Assembly (NCBI GenBank): GCA_963591145.1
Contig: CAVARE010000020.1
Location: 1 to 13,046, forward strand
DNA: 13,046 nt
Source of the DNA: RGIG5612 sp963591145
Lineage (GTDB): Bacteria; Bacillota; Clostridia; Lachnospirales; Lachnospiraceae
Reading direction: 5' to 3'
A program made the position numbers and the translations under genes. This document shows, piece after piece, positions 6,996 to 13,034 of the stretch. The notes beneath the pieces are model-generated. The model made no database searches. It was given only the letters and a program-made list of their open reading frames with translations, and had not been told where the DNA came from. Position 1 is the first letter of the stretch; each line of letters begins with the position of its first letter.

Positions 6996-7088
6996 ATGAC
7001 GTGCCGTGAACCTCGGCGTGCAGCCCCTGCTCGAAAACGCCTACGCTGATTGTTTTCTCGCAGGGAGCTGCGCCGTCCCGGCACGCAT
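6996..7088. repeat. Long imperfect palindrome with conserved central segment
   Basis: Paired arms, from outside in: ATG 6996-6998 with CAT 7086-7088; CGTGCCG 7000-7006 with CGGCACG 7079-7085; CGGC 7014-7017 with GCCG 7072-7075; GCAGC 7020-7024 with GCTGC 7067-7071; CCCTGC 7025-7030 with GCAGGG 7060-7065; GAAAAC 7033-7038 with GTTTTC 7052-7057. The whole 93-bp segment would fold into one rod in RNA or cruciform DNA. Its central 20 bp (7033-7052) is 17/20 identical to 8675-8694, which is also at the centre of a palindrome. There is no T tract after it, so it is not a plain terminator. It resembles dispersed intergenic palindromes of the ERIC/REP sort. Confidence 0.75.
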
Positions 7089-7106
7089 ATGAATTATCAA
7101 TTTGTA

Positions 7107-7134
7107 TTGTGGCAGGATGGTATGAGTATATAAA
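7107..7134 (+). promoter_or_regulatory. Possible promoter of the RlmI-like gene
   Basis: TTGTGG (7107-7112), a 16-bp spacer and TATAAA (7129-7134), 34 bp before the start codon. The -35 box is poor, so this is tentative; it is the best sigma-70-like pair between the palindrome and the gene. Confidence 0.35.
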
Positions 7135-7168
7135 CTAAAATTCAGATGAAAGCAGTGTAGGGACACAG

Positions 7169-8440
7169 ATGGAGAATAATACAATAGTAACACTGAAAAA
7201 GGGCGAGGGCCGCACGGTGAAGGCGGGCGGAGCCTGGATATATGATAATGAGATTGAGACGATAACGGGAACATTTAAAAATGGAAGCATTGTTCGCGTT
7301 CATGACTTCGATGGCTATCCTATGGGCATGGGCTTCATAAATCAGAATTCCAAGATAAGGGTGCGTATGCTCACAAGAGAAGAAGTAGAAATAGACAGGA
7401 ATTTTCTGATGAAGCGCGTGAAGGCCGCCTGGGATTACAGGAAAACCGTTATGTATGGCGGAAATGACAGCATTTGCCGCGATCAGACGCTGCCGGGAAT
7501 AGGAAATACTGGCAGGAAGGATCTTAATTGCTGCCGGATTATATTCGGCGAGGCGGACAGACTGCCAGGTCTGGTAGTCGATAAATACAATGATGTGCTG
7601 GTGGTTGAATGCCTGGCACTGGGCATGGATAGGCTGAAGGAAGAGGTGCTGTCCTGCCTTAAGGAGGTTCTGGCTGAGGATGACATCCACATAAGGGGAA
7701 TCTATGAACGATCGGATGCTCCCGTGAGAAAAAAGGAAGGATTGGAGCCATATAAGGGATTTATCGGACCAGAGTTCGATACAAATGTCGAGATAATAGA
7801 AAATGGAATCAGATATATGGTCGACGTGGTAAATGGCCAGAAGACGGGATTCTTCCTGGATCAGAAATACAACAGGCTGGCGATGCAGCGTATCTGCGAG
7901 GGTAAGGATAAGGTGCTCGATTGCTTCACGCACATGGGGACATTTGCCTTGAATGCAGGACTTGCAGGTGCAAGGGATGTTACAGGGCTTGATATTTCTG
8001 AATATGCAGTGAGCCAGGCCAATGAAAATGCCGGAAGAAACGGCCTTGAAGGCACTGTGCATTTTCGTGCGGCAAATGTTTTGGATGAGCTTCCGCGCCT
8101 CTATGATGCAGGGGAACGTTATGATGTAGTTATCCTGGATCCGCCTGCATTTACCAAGTCGAGAGAGGCTACTAAGAATGCTATCAGGGGCTATAGAGAG
8201 ATCAATATGAAGGGTCTTAAGCTGGTTAAGGATGGCGGATATCTGGCTACATGCTCATGCTCACATTTTATGACTCAGGAGCTCTTCACGAAGGTGATAG
8301 GGCAGGCTGCACAGAGCACACACAAGAGATTAAGACAGGTGGAATTCAGGACTCAGGCTCCGGATCATCCAATCCTCTGGGCAGCTGATGAGAGCTACTA
8401 TCTTAAGTTCTATATCTTCCAGGTATGTGATGAAAGATAA
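7169..8440 (+). CDS. RlmI-like SAM-dependent rRNA (cytosine-C5) methyltransferase
   Basis: A 423-residue protein. An N-terminal PUA-type RNA-binding domain (about 5-75) leads into a central EEHEE-like region with GEADRLPGLVVDKY (127-140) and then a class I Rossmann methyltransferase. Family blocks are QKTGFFLDQ (224-232), SAM motif I LDCFTHMGTF (250-259), LDIS (274-277), the catalytic-site LDPPAFTKS (323-331) and CSCSHFM (362-368) with the conserved Cys. This architecture matches RlmI (23S rRNA m5C) and its relatives; the exact target nucleotide in this organism is inferred. Compared with RlmI there is extra sequence near 96-122 (YGGNDSICRD...NCC) between the helix and the GEAD block. The ATG at 7169 has only TAGGGA 5 nt upstream. 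The stop codon TAA (8438-8440) lies within the left target-site duplication of a miniature mobile element that directly follows the gene. Confidence 0.87.
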   Translation: MENNTIVTLKKGEGRTVKAGGAWIYDNEIETITGTFKNGSIVRVHDFDGYPMGMGFINQNSKIRVRMLTREEVEIDRNFLMKRVKAAWDYRKTVMYGGNDSICRDQTLPGIGNTGRKDLNCCRIIFGEADRLPGLVVDKYNDVLVVECLALGMDRLKEEVLSCLKEVLAEDDIHIRGIYERSDAPVRKKEGLEPYKGFIGPEFDTNVEIIENGIRYMVDVVNGQKTGFFLDQKYNRLAMQRICEGKDKVLDCFTHMGTFALNAGLAGARDVTGLDISEYAVSQANENAGRNGLEGTVHFRAANVLDELPRLYDAGERYDVVILDPPAFTKSREATKNAIRGYREINMKGLKLVKDGGYLATCSCSHFMTQELFTKVIGQAAQSTHKRLRQVEFRTQAPDHPILWAADESYYLKFYIFQVCDER

Positions 8441-8638
8441 ATTGTAACTATTCAGAGCCATGCAAAACTGCTTTCTGCGAATGCTTGCATTCGAACAGAT
8501 AAGCAGTTTTATATTGCCATGCATCCGTAAGAAGCTGCCGGTGGCAGGTTCTGAAGGTGGCGAGATATCCACATGAGCAAAAGGAAAGCTTTGAAGAAGC
8601 GATTTTGCGAATGTGGTTCTGAATAGTTACGATAAATT
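8436..8638. mobile_element. 187-bp MITE with IS66-like ends and 8-bp target duplication
   Basis: The element spans 8444-8630. Its ends are inverted repeats: GTAACTATTCAGAGCCA at 8444-8460 and TGGTTCTGAATAGTTAC at 8614-8630, 16 of 17 positions complementary. Weaker similarity continues inward for about 20 bp (GCAAAACTGCTTTC against GCAAAATCGCTTCTTC). It is flanked by a perfect 8-bp direct repeat GATAAATT (8436-8443 and 8631-8638), the footprint of transposition. It has no coding capacity, so it must be moved by a transposase encoded elsewhere. IS66-family elements have ends starting GTAA and make 8-bp duplications, so it is best read as an IS66-derived miniature element. It is inserted at the stop codon of the RlmI-like gene without changing the protein, and its internal hairpin now supplies a terminator. 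Confidence 0.85.
8464..8510 (+). terminator. Terminator-like hairpin inside the MITE
   Basis: AAAACTGCTT (8464-8473) pairs perfectly with AAGCAGTTTT (8501-8510). Inside it TCTG/CAGA and CGAATGC/GCATTCG continue the stem to a 2-nt loop. The A-rich 5' side and the TTTTATATT 3' side make it a likely bidirectional terminator. It lies 24 bp after the RlmI-like stop codon, within the mobile element. Confidence 0.7.
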
Positions 8639-8653
8639 AATAATTTCAAATCG

Positions 8654-8720
8654 GGATGGCGGCAGTCACTGTTTGAAAACGCCTGTGCTGGTTGCGCTTT
8701 CACAGTGGCTGCCGTCATCC
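8654..8720. repeat. Imperfect palindrome, second member of the family at 6996-7088
   Basis: The 18-nt arms 8655-8672 and 8702-8719 pair throughout if two G-U wobbles are allowed, and G8654-C8720 extends the stem. Inside, GAAAACGC (8675-8682) faces GCGCTTTC (8694-8701) with one mismatch. The central 20 bp (8675-8694) differs from 7033-7052 at only three positions, and the 3' flanks share GCTGC and CGTC blocks. Before the MITE inserted, this hairpin lay about 14 bp after the RlmI-like stop codon, so it may be the ancestral 3' end of that gene. Confidence 0.7.
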
Positions 8721-8788
8721 ATTTATAAACAATAAAATCAGGATGATTAAACTAAATAATTATATCTATCAAACAAATTAATATCATG

Positions 8789-8817
8789 TTGACATTAGCC
8801 TAATGAGCGTTTAAACT
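8789..8817 (+). promoter_or_regulatory. Promoter of the ABC transporter operon
   Basis: A consensus TTGACA (8789-8794), a 17-bp spacer and TAAACT (8812-8817). Transcription would start near 8824 and give a leader of about 60 nt. The leader can form a hairpin from TTGCCG (8833-8838) and CGGCAA (8853-8858), ending 12 nt before the ribosome binding site GGAGG (8871-8875). No T-box, tryptophan or other recognisable riboswitch is visible in this short leader. Confidence 0.7.
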
Positions 8818-8883
8818 GCACCCCATAAAAGATTTGCCGCGACAATAACAGTCGGCAATCAGAAAGCTATGGAGGATATGATA

Positions 8884-9864
8884 ATGAAAAAGAAACTTGC
8901 AGTTTGCTTAAGCGCTGTTTTAGCTATTACAACACTTGCCGGCTCAACAGTATTTGCATCAACAACAGAGACCAAGTCTTACAAGATCGGTATCTGCCAG
9001 CTGGTTCAGCATGATGCACTCGATGCGGCTACAGAAGGATTTATGGATGCCGTTAAGGATGGTCTCGGCGAGGAGAATGTTGAGTTCGATTTACAGAATG
9101 CTTCAGGCGATTCTGCTACATGTTCGACAATCATTAACTCATTTGTTGCATCTAACTATGACCTGATCCTGGCCAATGCAACAGCACCTCTTCAGGCAGC
9201 AGCTCAGGCGACAGCTGATATCCCTGTTCTCGGCACATCAGTAACAGATTATGCCAGCGCACTTGATATCGCAGACTGGACAGGCAAGACAGGATATAAC
9301 GTATCAGGTACCACAGACCTGGCTCCTCTTAAGGAACAGGCTGCAATGGTTAAGGAATTATTCCCAGATGCTGAGAAGGTAGGTATCCTCTATTGCACAG
9401 CTGAGGTTAATTCAGTATATCAGGCAAATGTTGTAACAGAGGAACTCGAGGCTCTCGGATATGAAGTTACAGCCTATACATTCACAGATACAAATGACGT
9501 AGCTACAGTTGCACAGAATGCATGTGATAATTGTGATGTAATCTATACACCTACAGATAATACAGTAGCTTCTAACACAGGCGTTATCGATCAGATCGCC
9601 CGTCCTGCAGGAGTTCCAATCGTATGCGGCGATGAAGGCACATGCTCAGGATGTGGTGTTGCAGTTCTTGCAATCAGCTATTATGACTTGGGATATACAA
9701 CAGGTAAGATGGCAGTTGATATTCTAGCAAATGGAGCAGACATTACAGATATGGAAGTCCAGTCTGCATCAGAGGTTACTAAGGAATACAATGCAGAAAT
9801 CTGTGAAGAACTCGGAATTGAAATCCCAGATGATTATGTTGCTATAGCAACTTCAGAGGAATAA
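8884..9864 (+). CDS. ABC transporter substrate-binding protein, TrpX/PF04392 type
   Basis: A 326-residue exported binding protein (two-lobed periplasmic-binding fold). The mature part starts KIGICQLVQHDALDAATEGF and contains DLILANATAPLQAAA, IPVLGTSVTDYASAL, DAEKVGILYCTAEVNS and YDLGYTTGKMAVDIL, matching the PF04392 family that includes streptococcal TrpX. The start is set at 8884 because GGAGG (8871-8875) is 8 nt upstream and a normal MKKK signal peptide follows. The upstream in-frame ATGs at 8869 and 8878 overlap or abut the ribosome binding site. The signal peptide ends STVFA-S with no lipobox Cys, unlike the usual Gram-positive lipoprotein. The mature protein is rich in Cys (NACDNCDV, VCGDEGTCSGCG). 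Substrate may be tryptophan or another aromatic or small ligand; sequence alone does not settle it. The permease and ATPase genes follow. Confidence 0.88.
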   Translation: MKKKLAVCLSAVLAITTLAGSTVFASTTETKSYKIGICQLVQHDALDAATEGFMDAVKDGLGEENVEFDLQNASGDSATCSTIINSFVASNYDLILANATAPLQAAAQATADIPVLGTSVTDYASALDIADWTGKTGYNVSGTTDLAPLKEQAAMVKELFPDAEKVGILYCTAEVNSVYQANVVTEELEALGYEVTAYTFTDTNDVATVAQNACDNCDVIYTPTDNTVASNTGVIDQIARPAGVPIVCGDEGTCSGCGVAVLAISYYDLGYTTGKMAVDILANGADITDMEVQSASEVTKEYNAEICEELGIEIPDDYVAIATSEE

Positions 9865-9911
9865 ATTATATTAGCTTCGTAAGAAGCAATAAATTGAAAC
9901 ATATTTAGTTT

Positions 9912-9951
9912 ATGCTGCAGTCACAGACCGCATGGTCACTGGCTGCAGCAT
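9912..9951 (+). promoter_or_regulatory. Intercistronic hairpin between binding-protein and permease genes
   Basis: ATGCTGCAG (9912-9920) pairs with CTGCAGCAT (9943-9951). An inner GACC/GGTC pair (9926-9929, 9934-9937) closes a GCAT loop. No T tract follows (CGTTTGCG), so it is not a full terminator. Such hairpins after binding-protein genes commonly protect the upstream message or damp transcription into the membrane genes, giving excess binding protein; that role is inferred. Confidence 0.6.
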
Positions 9952-9980
9952 CGTTTGCGAAAAAGGTTTGGTGTTAAATT

Positions 9981-10913
9981 ATGATAGGAACATTTCTAAG
10001 TGCTCTTCCAGGTGCCATCGCACAGGGACTTATATGGGGAATAATGGCTATCGGCGTATACATTTCATATAAGGTGCTGGATGTAGCAGACCTTACAGTT
10101 GATGGAACGATGTGCACAGGCGGCGCGGTATGCGTTATGCTTATGCTTAATGGATCTCCGATGTGGCTGGCTATCCTGGCAGCTATTGCAGCCGGAGTGT
10201 TGGCAGGACTTCTGACCGGCATATTCCATGCATTTATGGGAATACCTGCTATCCTGGCAGGAATTTTGTCGCAGTTATCACTTTATTCTCTTAATCTTAA
10301 GATTATGGCTGACAAGGCTAATCAGCCTATCAACTGGAGAAATTATAATCTGCTGGTATCTCTTAATAATGTTAAGAGTGCTCCGATAACAGTTAAGGAC
10401 GGTGTTGTTTCCTTCAATCCTATCTTTATCACGGCAGTAATCATAATTGTAATGATCGCATTGATATACTGCTTCTTCGGAAGGGAAGTGGGATGTGCGC
10501 TTCGTGCAACCGGTGCTAACCAGGATATGGCCAGAGCACAGGGCATTAATACTAAGATCATGATCGTTATCGGCCTCATGCTTTCTAATGCTATCGTAGC
10601 ATTTGCCAGTGCGCTGCTGGCTCAGTATCAGGGATTTGCTGATATCAATATGGGACGTGGCGCCATCGTTATCGGCCTGGCAGCTGTTATTATCGGCGGC
10701 GTATTATTCGATAAGATATTCAGAAATTTCGCACTTAAGCTCGTAGGTGTAGTGCTGGGCGGTGTTATATATTACATAGTTCTTCAGATAGTAATCACAC
10801 TGGGATTTGATACAAACCTCCTGAAGCTGCTTTCAGCTCTGGTTGTAGCGATTTTCCTTGCGGTTCCGTATTGGAAGAGCCGCTTCTTCACGAAGGTTAA
10901 GGAGGTAAAGTGA
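9981..10913 (+). CDS. ABC transporter permease, TrpY/PF02653-like
   Basis: A 310-residue multi-pass inner-membrane protein of the branched-chain amino acid/sugar permease type (BPD_transp_2). Around eight hydrophobic helices are visible, beginning with GAIAQGLIWGIMAIGVYISY (11-30). Family marks are VADLTVDGTMCTGGAV (35-50) and the ATPase-contact loop GCALRATGANQDMARAQGIN (171-190), which has the RATG-N-x6-GI spacing seen in this class. It forms the membrane channel for the importer with the neighbouring binding protein and ATPase. The gap of 116 bp from the binding-protein gene contains a hairpin. The ribosome binding site is weak (AAAAGG followed by TTTGGTG), in line with lower expression than the binding protein. 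The last codons contain the AAGGAGGT that serves the ATPase gene, which starts 1 bp after this stop codon. Confidence 0.88.
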   Translation: MIGTFLSALPGAIAQGLIWGIMAIGVYISYKVLDVADLTVDGTMCTGGAVCVMLMLNGSPMWLAILAAIAAGVLAGLLTGIFHAFMGIPAILAGILSQLSLYSLNLKIMADKANQPINWRNYNLLVSLNNVKSAPITVKDGVVSFNPIFITAVIIIVMIALIYCFFGREVGCALRATGANQDMARAQGINTKIMIVIGLMLSNAIVAFASALLAQYQGFADINMGRGAIVIGLAAVIIGGVLFDKIFRNFALKLVGVVLGGVIYYIVLQIVITLGFDTNLLKLLSALVVAIFLAVPYWKSRFFTKVKEVK

Positions 10914-10914
10914 T

Positions 10915-11709
10915 ATGCTGGAAGTAAAGAATATTTCTAAGACATTTAACCCGGGAACTGTTAATGCGAAGACTGCACTCAGCAATCTGTCTCTGACACT
11001 TGAAGACGGCGACTTCGTTACAGTAATCGGCGGTAACGGCGCCGGCAAATCCACACTCCTTAATGCCATAGCAGGTACATGGTTTGTTGATTCGGGTAAG
11101 ATCATAATTGATGGTCAGGATGTTACAAGGGTTCCTGAGCATAAGAGAGCCAAGCTCCTGGGACGTGTATTCCAGGACCCCAGAATGGGTACTGCTGCAA
11201 CAATGGGCATAGATGAGAACCTGGCGCTTGCCATGAGAAGAGGACAGCACAGAGGTCTGGCACCGGGAATCACTAAGGCTGAACGAGAGCAGTATAAGGA
11301 ACTTCTTAAGATCCTGGATCTGGGTCTGGAAGACAGACTTACAGCTAAGGTAGGACTTCTGTCAGGCGGACAGCGACAGGCAGTCACACTTCTTATGGCA
11401 TCTCTTAAGAAACCTAAGATTCTTCTTTTGGATGAGCATACTGCAGCGCTTGACCCTAAGACTGCGGCTAAGGTTCTTGAGACAACTGAGAAGATCGTAT
11501 CAAGGGATCACCTGACAACACTTATGATAACTCATAATATGAGAGATGCTATCGCTCATGGCAACAGGCTTATCATGATGAATGACGGACAGATAATTCT
11601 TGATATCAGGGGTGAAGAGAAGCAGAAACTGACTGTTGATGATCTGATGGCTAAATTCGCAGTAGCAGCAGGATCAGAGTTCGATAATGACGCAGCTATT
11701 CTGGGATAA
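10915..11709 (+). CDS. ABC transporter ATP-binding protein, TrpZ-like
   Basis: A 264-residue ABC ATPase with all motifs intact: Walker A GGNGAGKST (39-47), Q-loop Gln87 in VFQDPRMG, signature LSGGQ (149-153), Walker B ILLLDE (169-174), D-loop ALDP, and switch His207 in ITHNMRDA. It energises uptake through the adjacent permease. The insert GTAATMGIDENLALAMRRGQHRGLAPGI (93-119 region) after the Q-loop is typical of the single-ATPase PF04392-associated importers. The start codon is 1 bp after the permease stop, with AAGGAGGT 8 nt upstream inside the permease gene, so the two are translationally linked. One ATPase with one permease gene implies a dimer of each. No clear terminator with a T tract directly follows; the inverted repeat at 11761-11825 is the next structure. 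Confidence 0.92.
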   Translation: MLEVKNISKTFNPGTVNAKTALSNLSLTLEDGDFVTVIGGNGAGKSTLLNAIAGTWFVDSGKIIIDGQDVTRVPEHKRAKLLGRVFQDPRMGTAATMGIDENLALAMRRGQHRGLAPGITKAEREQYKELLKILDLGLEDRLTAKVGLLSGGQRQAVTLLMASLKKPKILLLDEHTAALDPKTAAKVLETTEKIVSRDHLTTLMITHNMRDAIAHGNRLIMMNDGQIILDIRGEEKQKLTVDDLMAKFAVAAGSEFDNDAAILG

Positions 11710-11760
11710 AGATATAGTGGCGCGGTTTAGATAAGATTAAGGTAAAACAATGACATAATA

Positions 11761-11825
11761 ACAGGCTTTATGTTGGCAAAAGAGATGCAGGAAGTGCATT
11801 TCACGGTTGACAACATAGAGCCTGT
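11761..11825. repeat. Inverted repeat overlapping the rplM promoter
   Basis: ACAGGCTTTATGTTG (11761-11775) and CAACATAGAGCCTGT (11811-11825) are complementary at 14 of 15 positions, the exception being a G-T wobble. A small ATGCA/TGCAT hairpin sits inside the loop (11785-11799). The right arm runs from within the -35 box through most of the -35/-10 spacer of the rplM promoter. In RNA read through from the ABC operon it would form a long stem without a T tract. I see no flanking target duplication. Confidence 0.7.
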
Positions 11826-11835
11826 ACTATATAAT
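11807..11835 (+). promoter_or_regulatory. Consensus promoter of rplM-rpsI
   Basis: An exact sigma-70/sigma-A match: TTGACA (11807-11812), a 17-bp spacer, TATAAT (11830-11835). It is the strongest promoter in the window, fitting a ribosomal protein operon. Transcription would start near 11842. Confidence 0.85.
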
Positions 11836-11841
11836 TCAAAA

Positions 11842-11957
11842 CCGTGACGGCGTGTTTTTTGTGCGCTTAATTTTAAGCTGCAGATAAGAACATCGTCGGA
11901 AGTAAAATGTATATAACGGTTTATTTATTAAACCAAAGACATTTAGGAGGATTTTAA
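11842..11957 (+). promoter_or_regulatory. rplM 5' leader, possible L13 leader region
   Basis: About 115 nt of untranslated leader lies between the expected start of transcription and the rplM ATG. It holds a T6 tract (11855-11860), a palindromic GCTTAA-TT-TTAAGC (11865-11878) and a hairpin GGTTTA-TTTAT-TAAACC (11918-11934) just before AGGAGG (11945-11950). Firmicutes are known to carry a structured L13 leader at this place (Rfam L13_leader); whether this sequence fits that model could not be checked here. Confidence 0.4.
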
Positions 11958-12386
11958 ATGAAGACTTATATGGCCAATCCGGCAACCATCGAGAGAAAGT
12001 GGTATGTAGTTGATGCTACAGGTTTAACACTTGGTCGTCTCGCAAGTCAGGTTGCAAGCATTCTTCGTGGTAAGAACAAACCAACTTTCACACCACATGA
12101 AGACACAGGTGATTATGTTATCATCGTTAACGCTGAGAAGATTACTGTAACAGGTAAGAAGCTTCTTCAGAAGGTTTATTACAATCATTCAGACTATGTA
12201 GGCGGAATGAAGGAAACAGACCTTAAGACAATGATGGCTAAGAAGCCTGAAAGAGTTATTGAACTTGCAGTTAAGGGTATGCTTCCAAAGGGACCTCTCG
12301 GACGTTCTATGATCAAGAAACTGTTCGTATATGCAGGACCAGAGCACAAGCATCAGGCACAGAAGCCAGAAGCATTATCATTATAA
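11958..12386 (+). CDS. rplM: 50S ribosomal protein L13
   Basis: A 142-residue protein matching L13 along its full length. Hallmarks are WYVVDATGLTLGRLAS (15-30), the RGKNKPTFTPHEDTGDYVIIVNAEKI region (37-62), KVYYNHSDYVGGMK and AVKGMLPKGPLGRSMIKKLFVYAGPEHKHQAQKP near the C-terminus. It is an early-assembly protein of the large ribosomal subunit binding 23S rRNA. AGGAGG lies 7 nt before the ATG. It is first in the rplM-rpsI operon, 20 bp before rpsI, the standard arrangement. Codon choice is strongly biased, as expected for a ribosomal gene. Confidence 0.98.
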   Translation: MKTYMANPATIERKWYVVDATGLTLGRLASQVASILRGKNKPTFTPHEDTGDYVIIVNAEKITVTGKKLLQKVYYNHSDYVGGMKETDLKTMMAKKPERVIELAVKGMLPKGPLGRSMIKKLFVYAGPEHKHQAQKPEALSL

Positions 12387-12406
12387 GCTGAAAGGAGGAA
12401 ATAACA

Positions 12407-12793
12407 ATGGCAAATTTCTATGGAACCGGCAGAAGAAAGAAGAGTATCGCTAGAGTATACCTTATCCCGGGCAACGGAACAATCACAGTTAACAAAAGAA
12501 CATTAGACGATTATTTCGGTCTTGAAACACTGAAAGCTATCGTTTGCCAGCCTCTTACAGCTGTTAATGCAAGCGACAAGTACGATGTTATCGTTACTGT
12601 TCGCGGTGGTGGTTTTACAGGTCAGGCAGGTGCTATCAGACATGGTATCGCAAGAGCACTTGTTCAGGCAGATGCTGAAAACCGTCCAGCACTTAAGAAA
12701 GCAGGATATCTTACAAGAGATCCACGTATGAAAGAAAGAAAGAAGTACGGTCTCAAAGGCGCTCGTCGTGCACCACAGTTCTCAAAGAGATAA
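12407..12793 (+). CDS. rpsI: 30S ribosomal protein S9
   Basis: A 128-residue S9, full length for the family. It has the YGTGRRKKSIARVYL start, GTITVNKR, VTVRGGGFTGQAGAIRHGIARAL in the centre, and the basic C-terminus DPRMKERKKYGLKGARRAPQFSKR whose last Lys-Arg reaches the ribosomal P site in known structures. AAAGGAGG is placed 8 nt before the ATG. It is the second and last gene of the rplM operon, closed by a strong terminator at 12823-12858. Confidence 0.98.
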   Translation: MANFYGTGRRKKSIARVYLIPGNGTITVNKRTLDDYFGLETLKAIVCQPLTAVNASDKYDVIVTVRGGGFTGQAGAIRHGIARALVQADAENRPALKKAGYLTRDPRMKERKKYGLKGARRAPQFSKR

Positions 12794-12822
12794 TTGGGCA
12801 CGATTTTCAATCAAATTGCTTC

Positions 12823-12858
12823 AAAAACCCCGGAAAATCAAGGTTTTCCGGGGTTTTT
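12823..12858. terminator. Intrinsic terminator after rpsI
   Basis: A perfect 15-bp stem AAAAACCCCGGAAAA (12823-12837) and TTTTCCGGGGTTTTT (12844-12858) with loop TCAAGG. The flanking A5 and T5 make it able to stop transcription from either direction, but its obvious use is to end the rplM-rpsI transcript 30 bp after the rpsI stop. Confidence 0.95.
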
Positions 12859-12914
12859 CTATATCATCTCGGCTGAATCGGTTTGTCGGATTTTTACCTG
12901 ATTTGACCAGCTTT

Positions 12915-12987
12915 GACCCCGTTTTTTTGTGTTAATAAGTGGGCAAGTGGCCATTTTGGACCCCATTTGTGTTAAAAAATAGGGCAA
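12915..12987 (+). repeat. Two direct repeats, possible IS21-type terminal sites
   Basis: Copy 1 (12915-12946) and copy 2 (12959-12987) both run GACCCC, T-rich, TGTGTTAA, A-rich, GGGCAA; they start 44 bp apart, about four helical turns. A short TTTGACC is also seen at 12903. Multiple near-terminal direct repeats acting as transposase sites are typical of IS21-family ends, and a gene start follows at 13035. The outer end of the element cannot be fixed without the right end. Confidence 0.5.
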
Positions 12988-13034
12988 AATTCGGCTTGGG
13001 TTCGATATGCTGTAAGCACAAGGAGGGCGAAACG

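Noticed and set aside
7142..8062. A 306-codon open frame on the minus strand opposite the RlmI-like gene
   Set aside because: It lies wholly opposite a clear methyltransferase gene, has no ribosome binding site and no recognisable domain; it is a shadow of the coding strand.
8444..8630. Reading of the 187-bp inverted-repeat element as a structured non-coding RNA gene
   Set aside because: The terminal inverted repeats, hairpins and closed fold could suggest this, but the perfect 8-bp flanking duplication fits a mobile element better.
8818..8883. Search for a T-box or tryptophan riboswitch before the TrpX-type operon
   Set aside because: The leader is only about 60 nt and lacks a T-box antiterminator sequence or specifier stem; only a simple hairpin is present.
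11761..11825. A second MITE upstream of rplM
   Set aside because: The inverted repeat is clear, but no flanking direct duplication is visible and the arm is part of a functional-looking promoter.
12915..12987. CRISPR-like repeat-spacer pattern
   Set aside because: There are only two imperfect repeats, with differing internal lengths and a 12-bp gap, so it is not an array.
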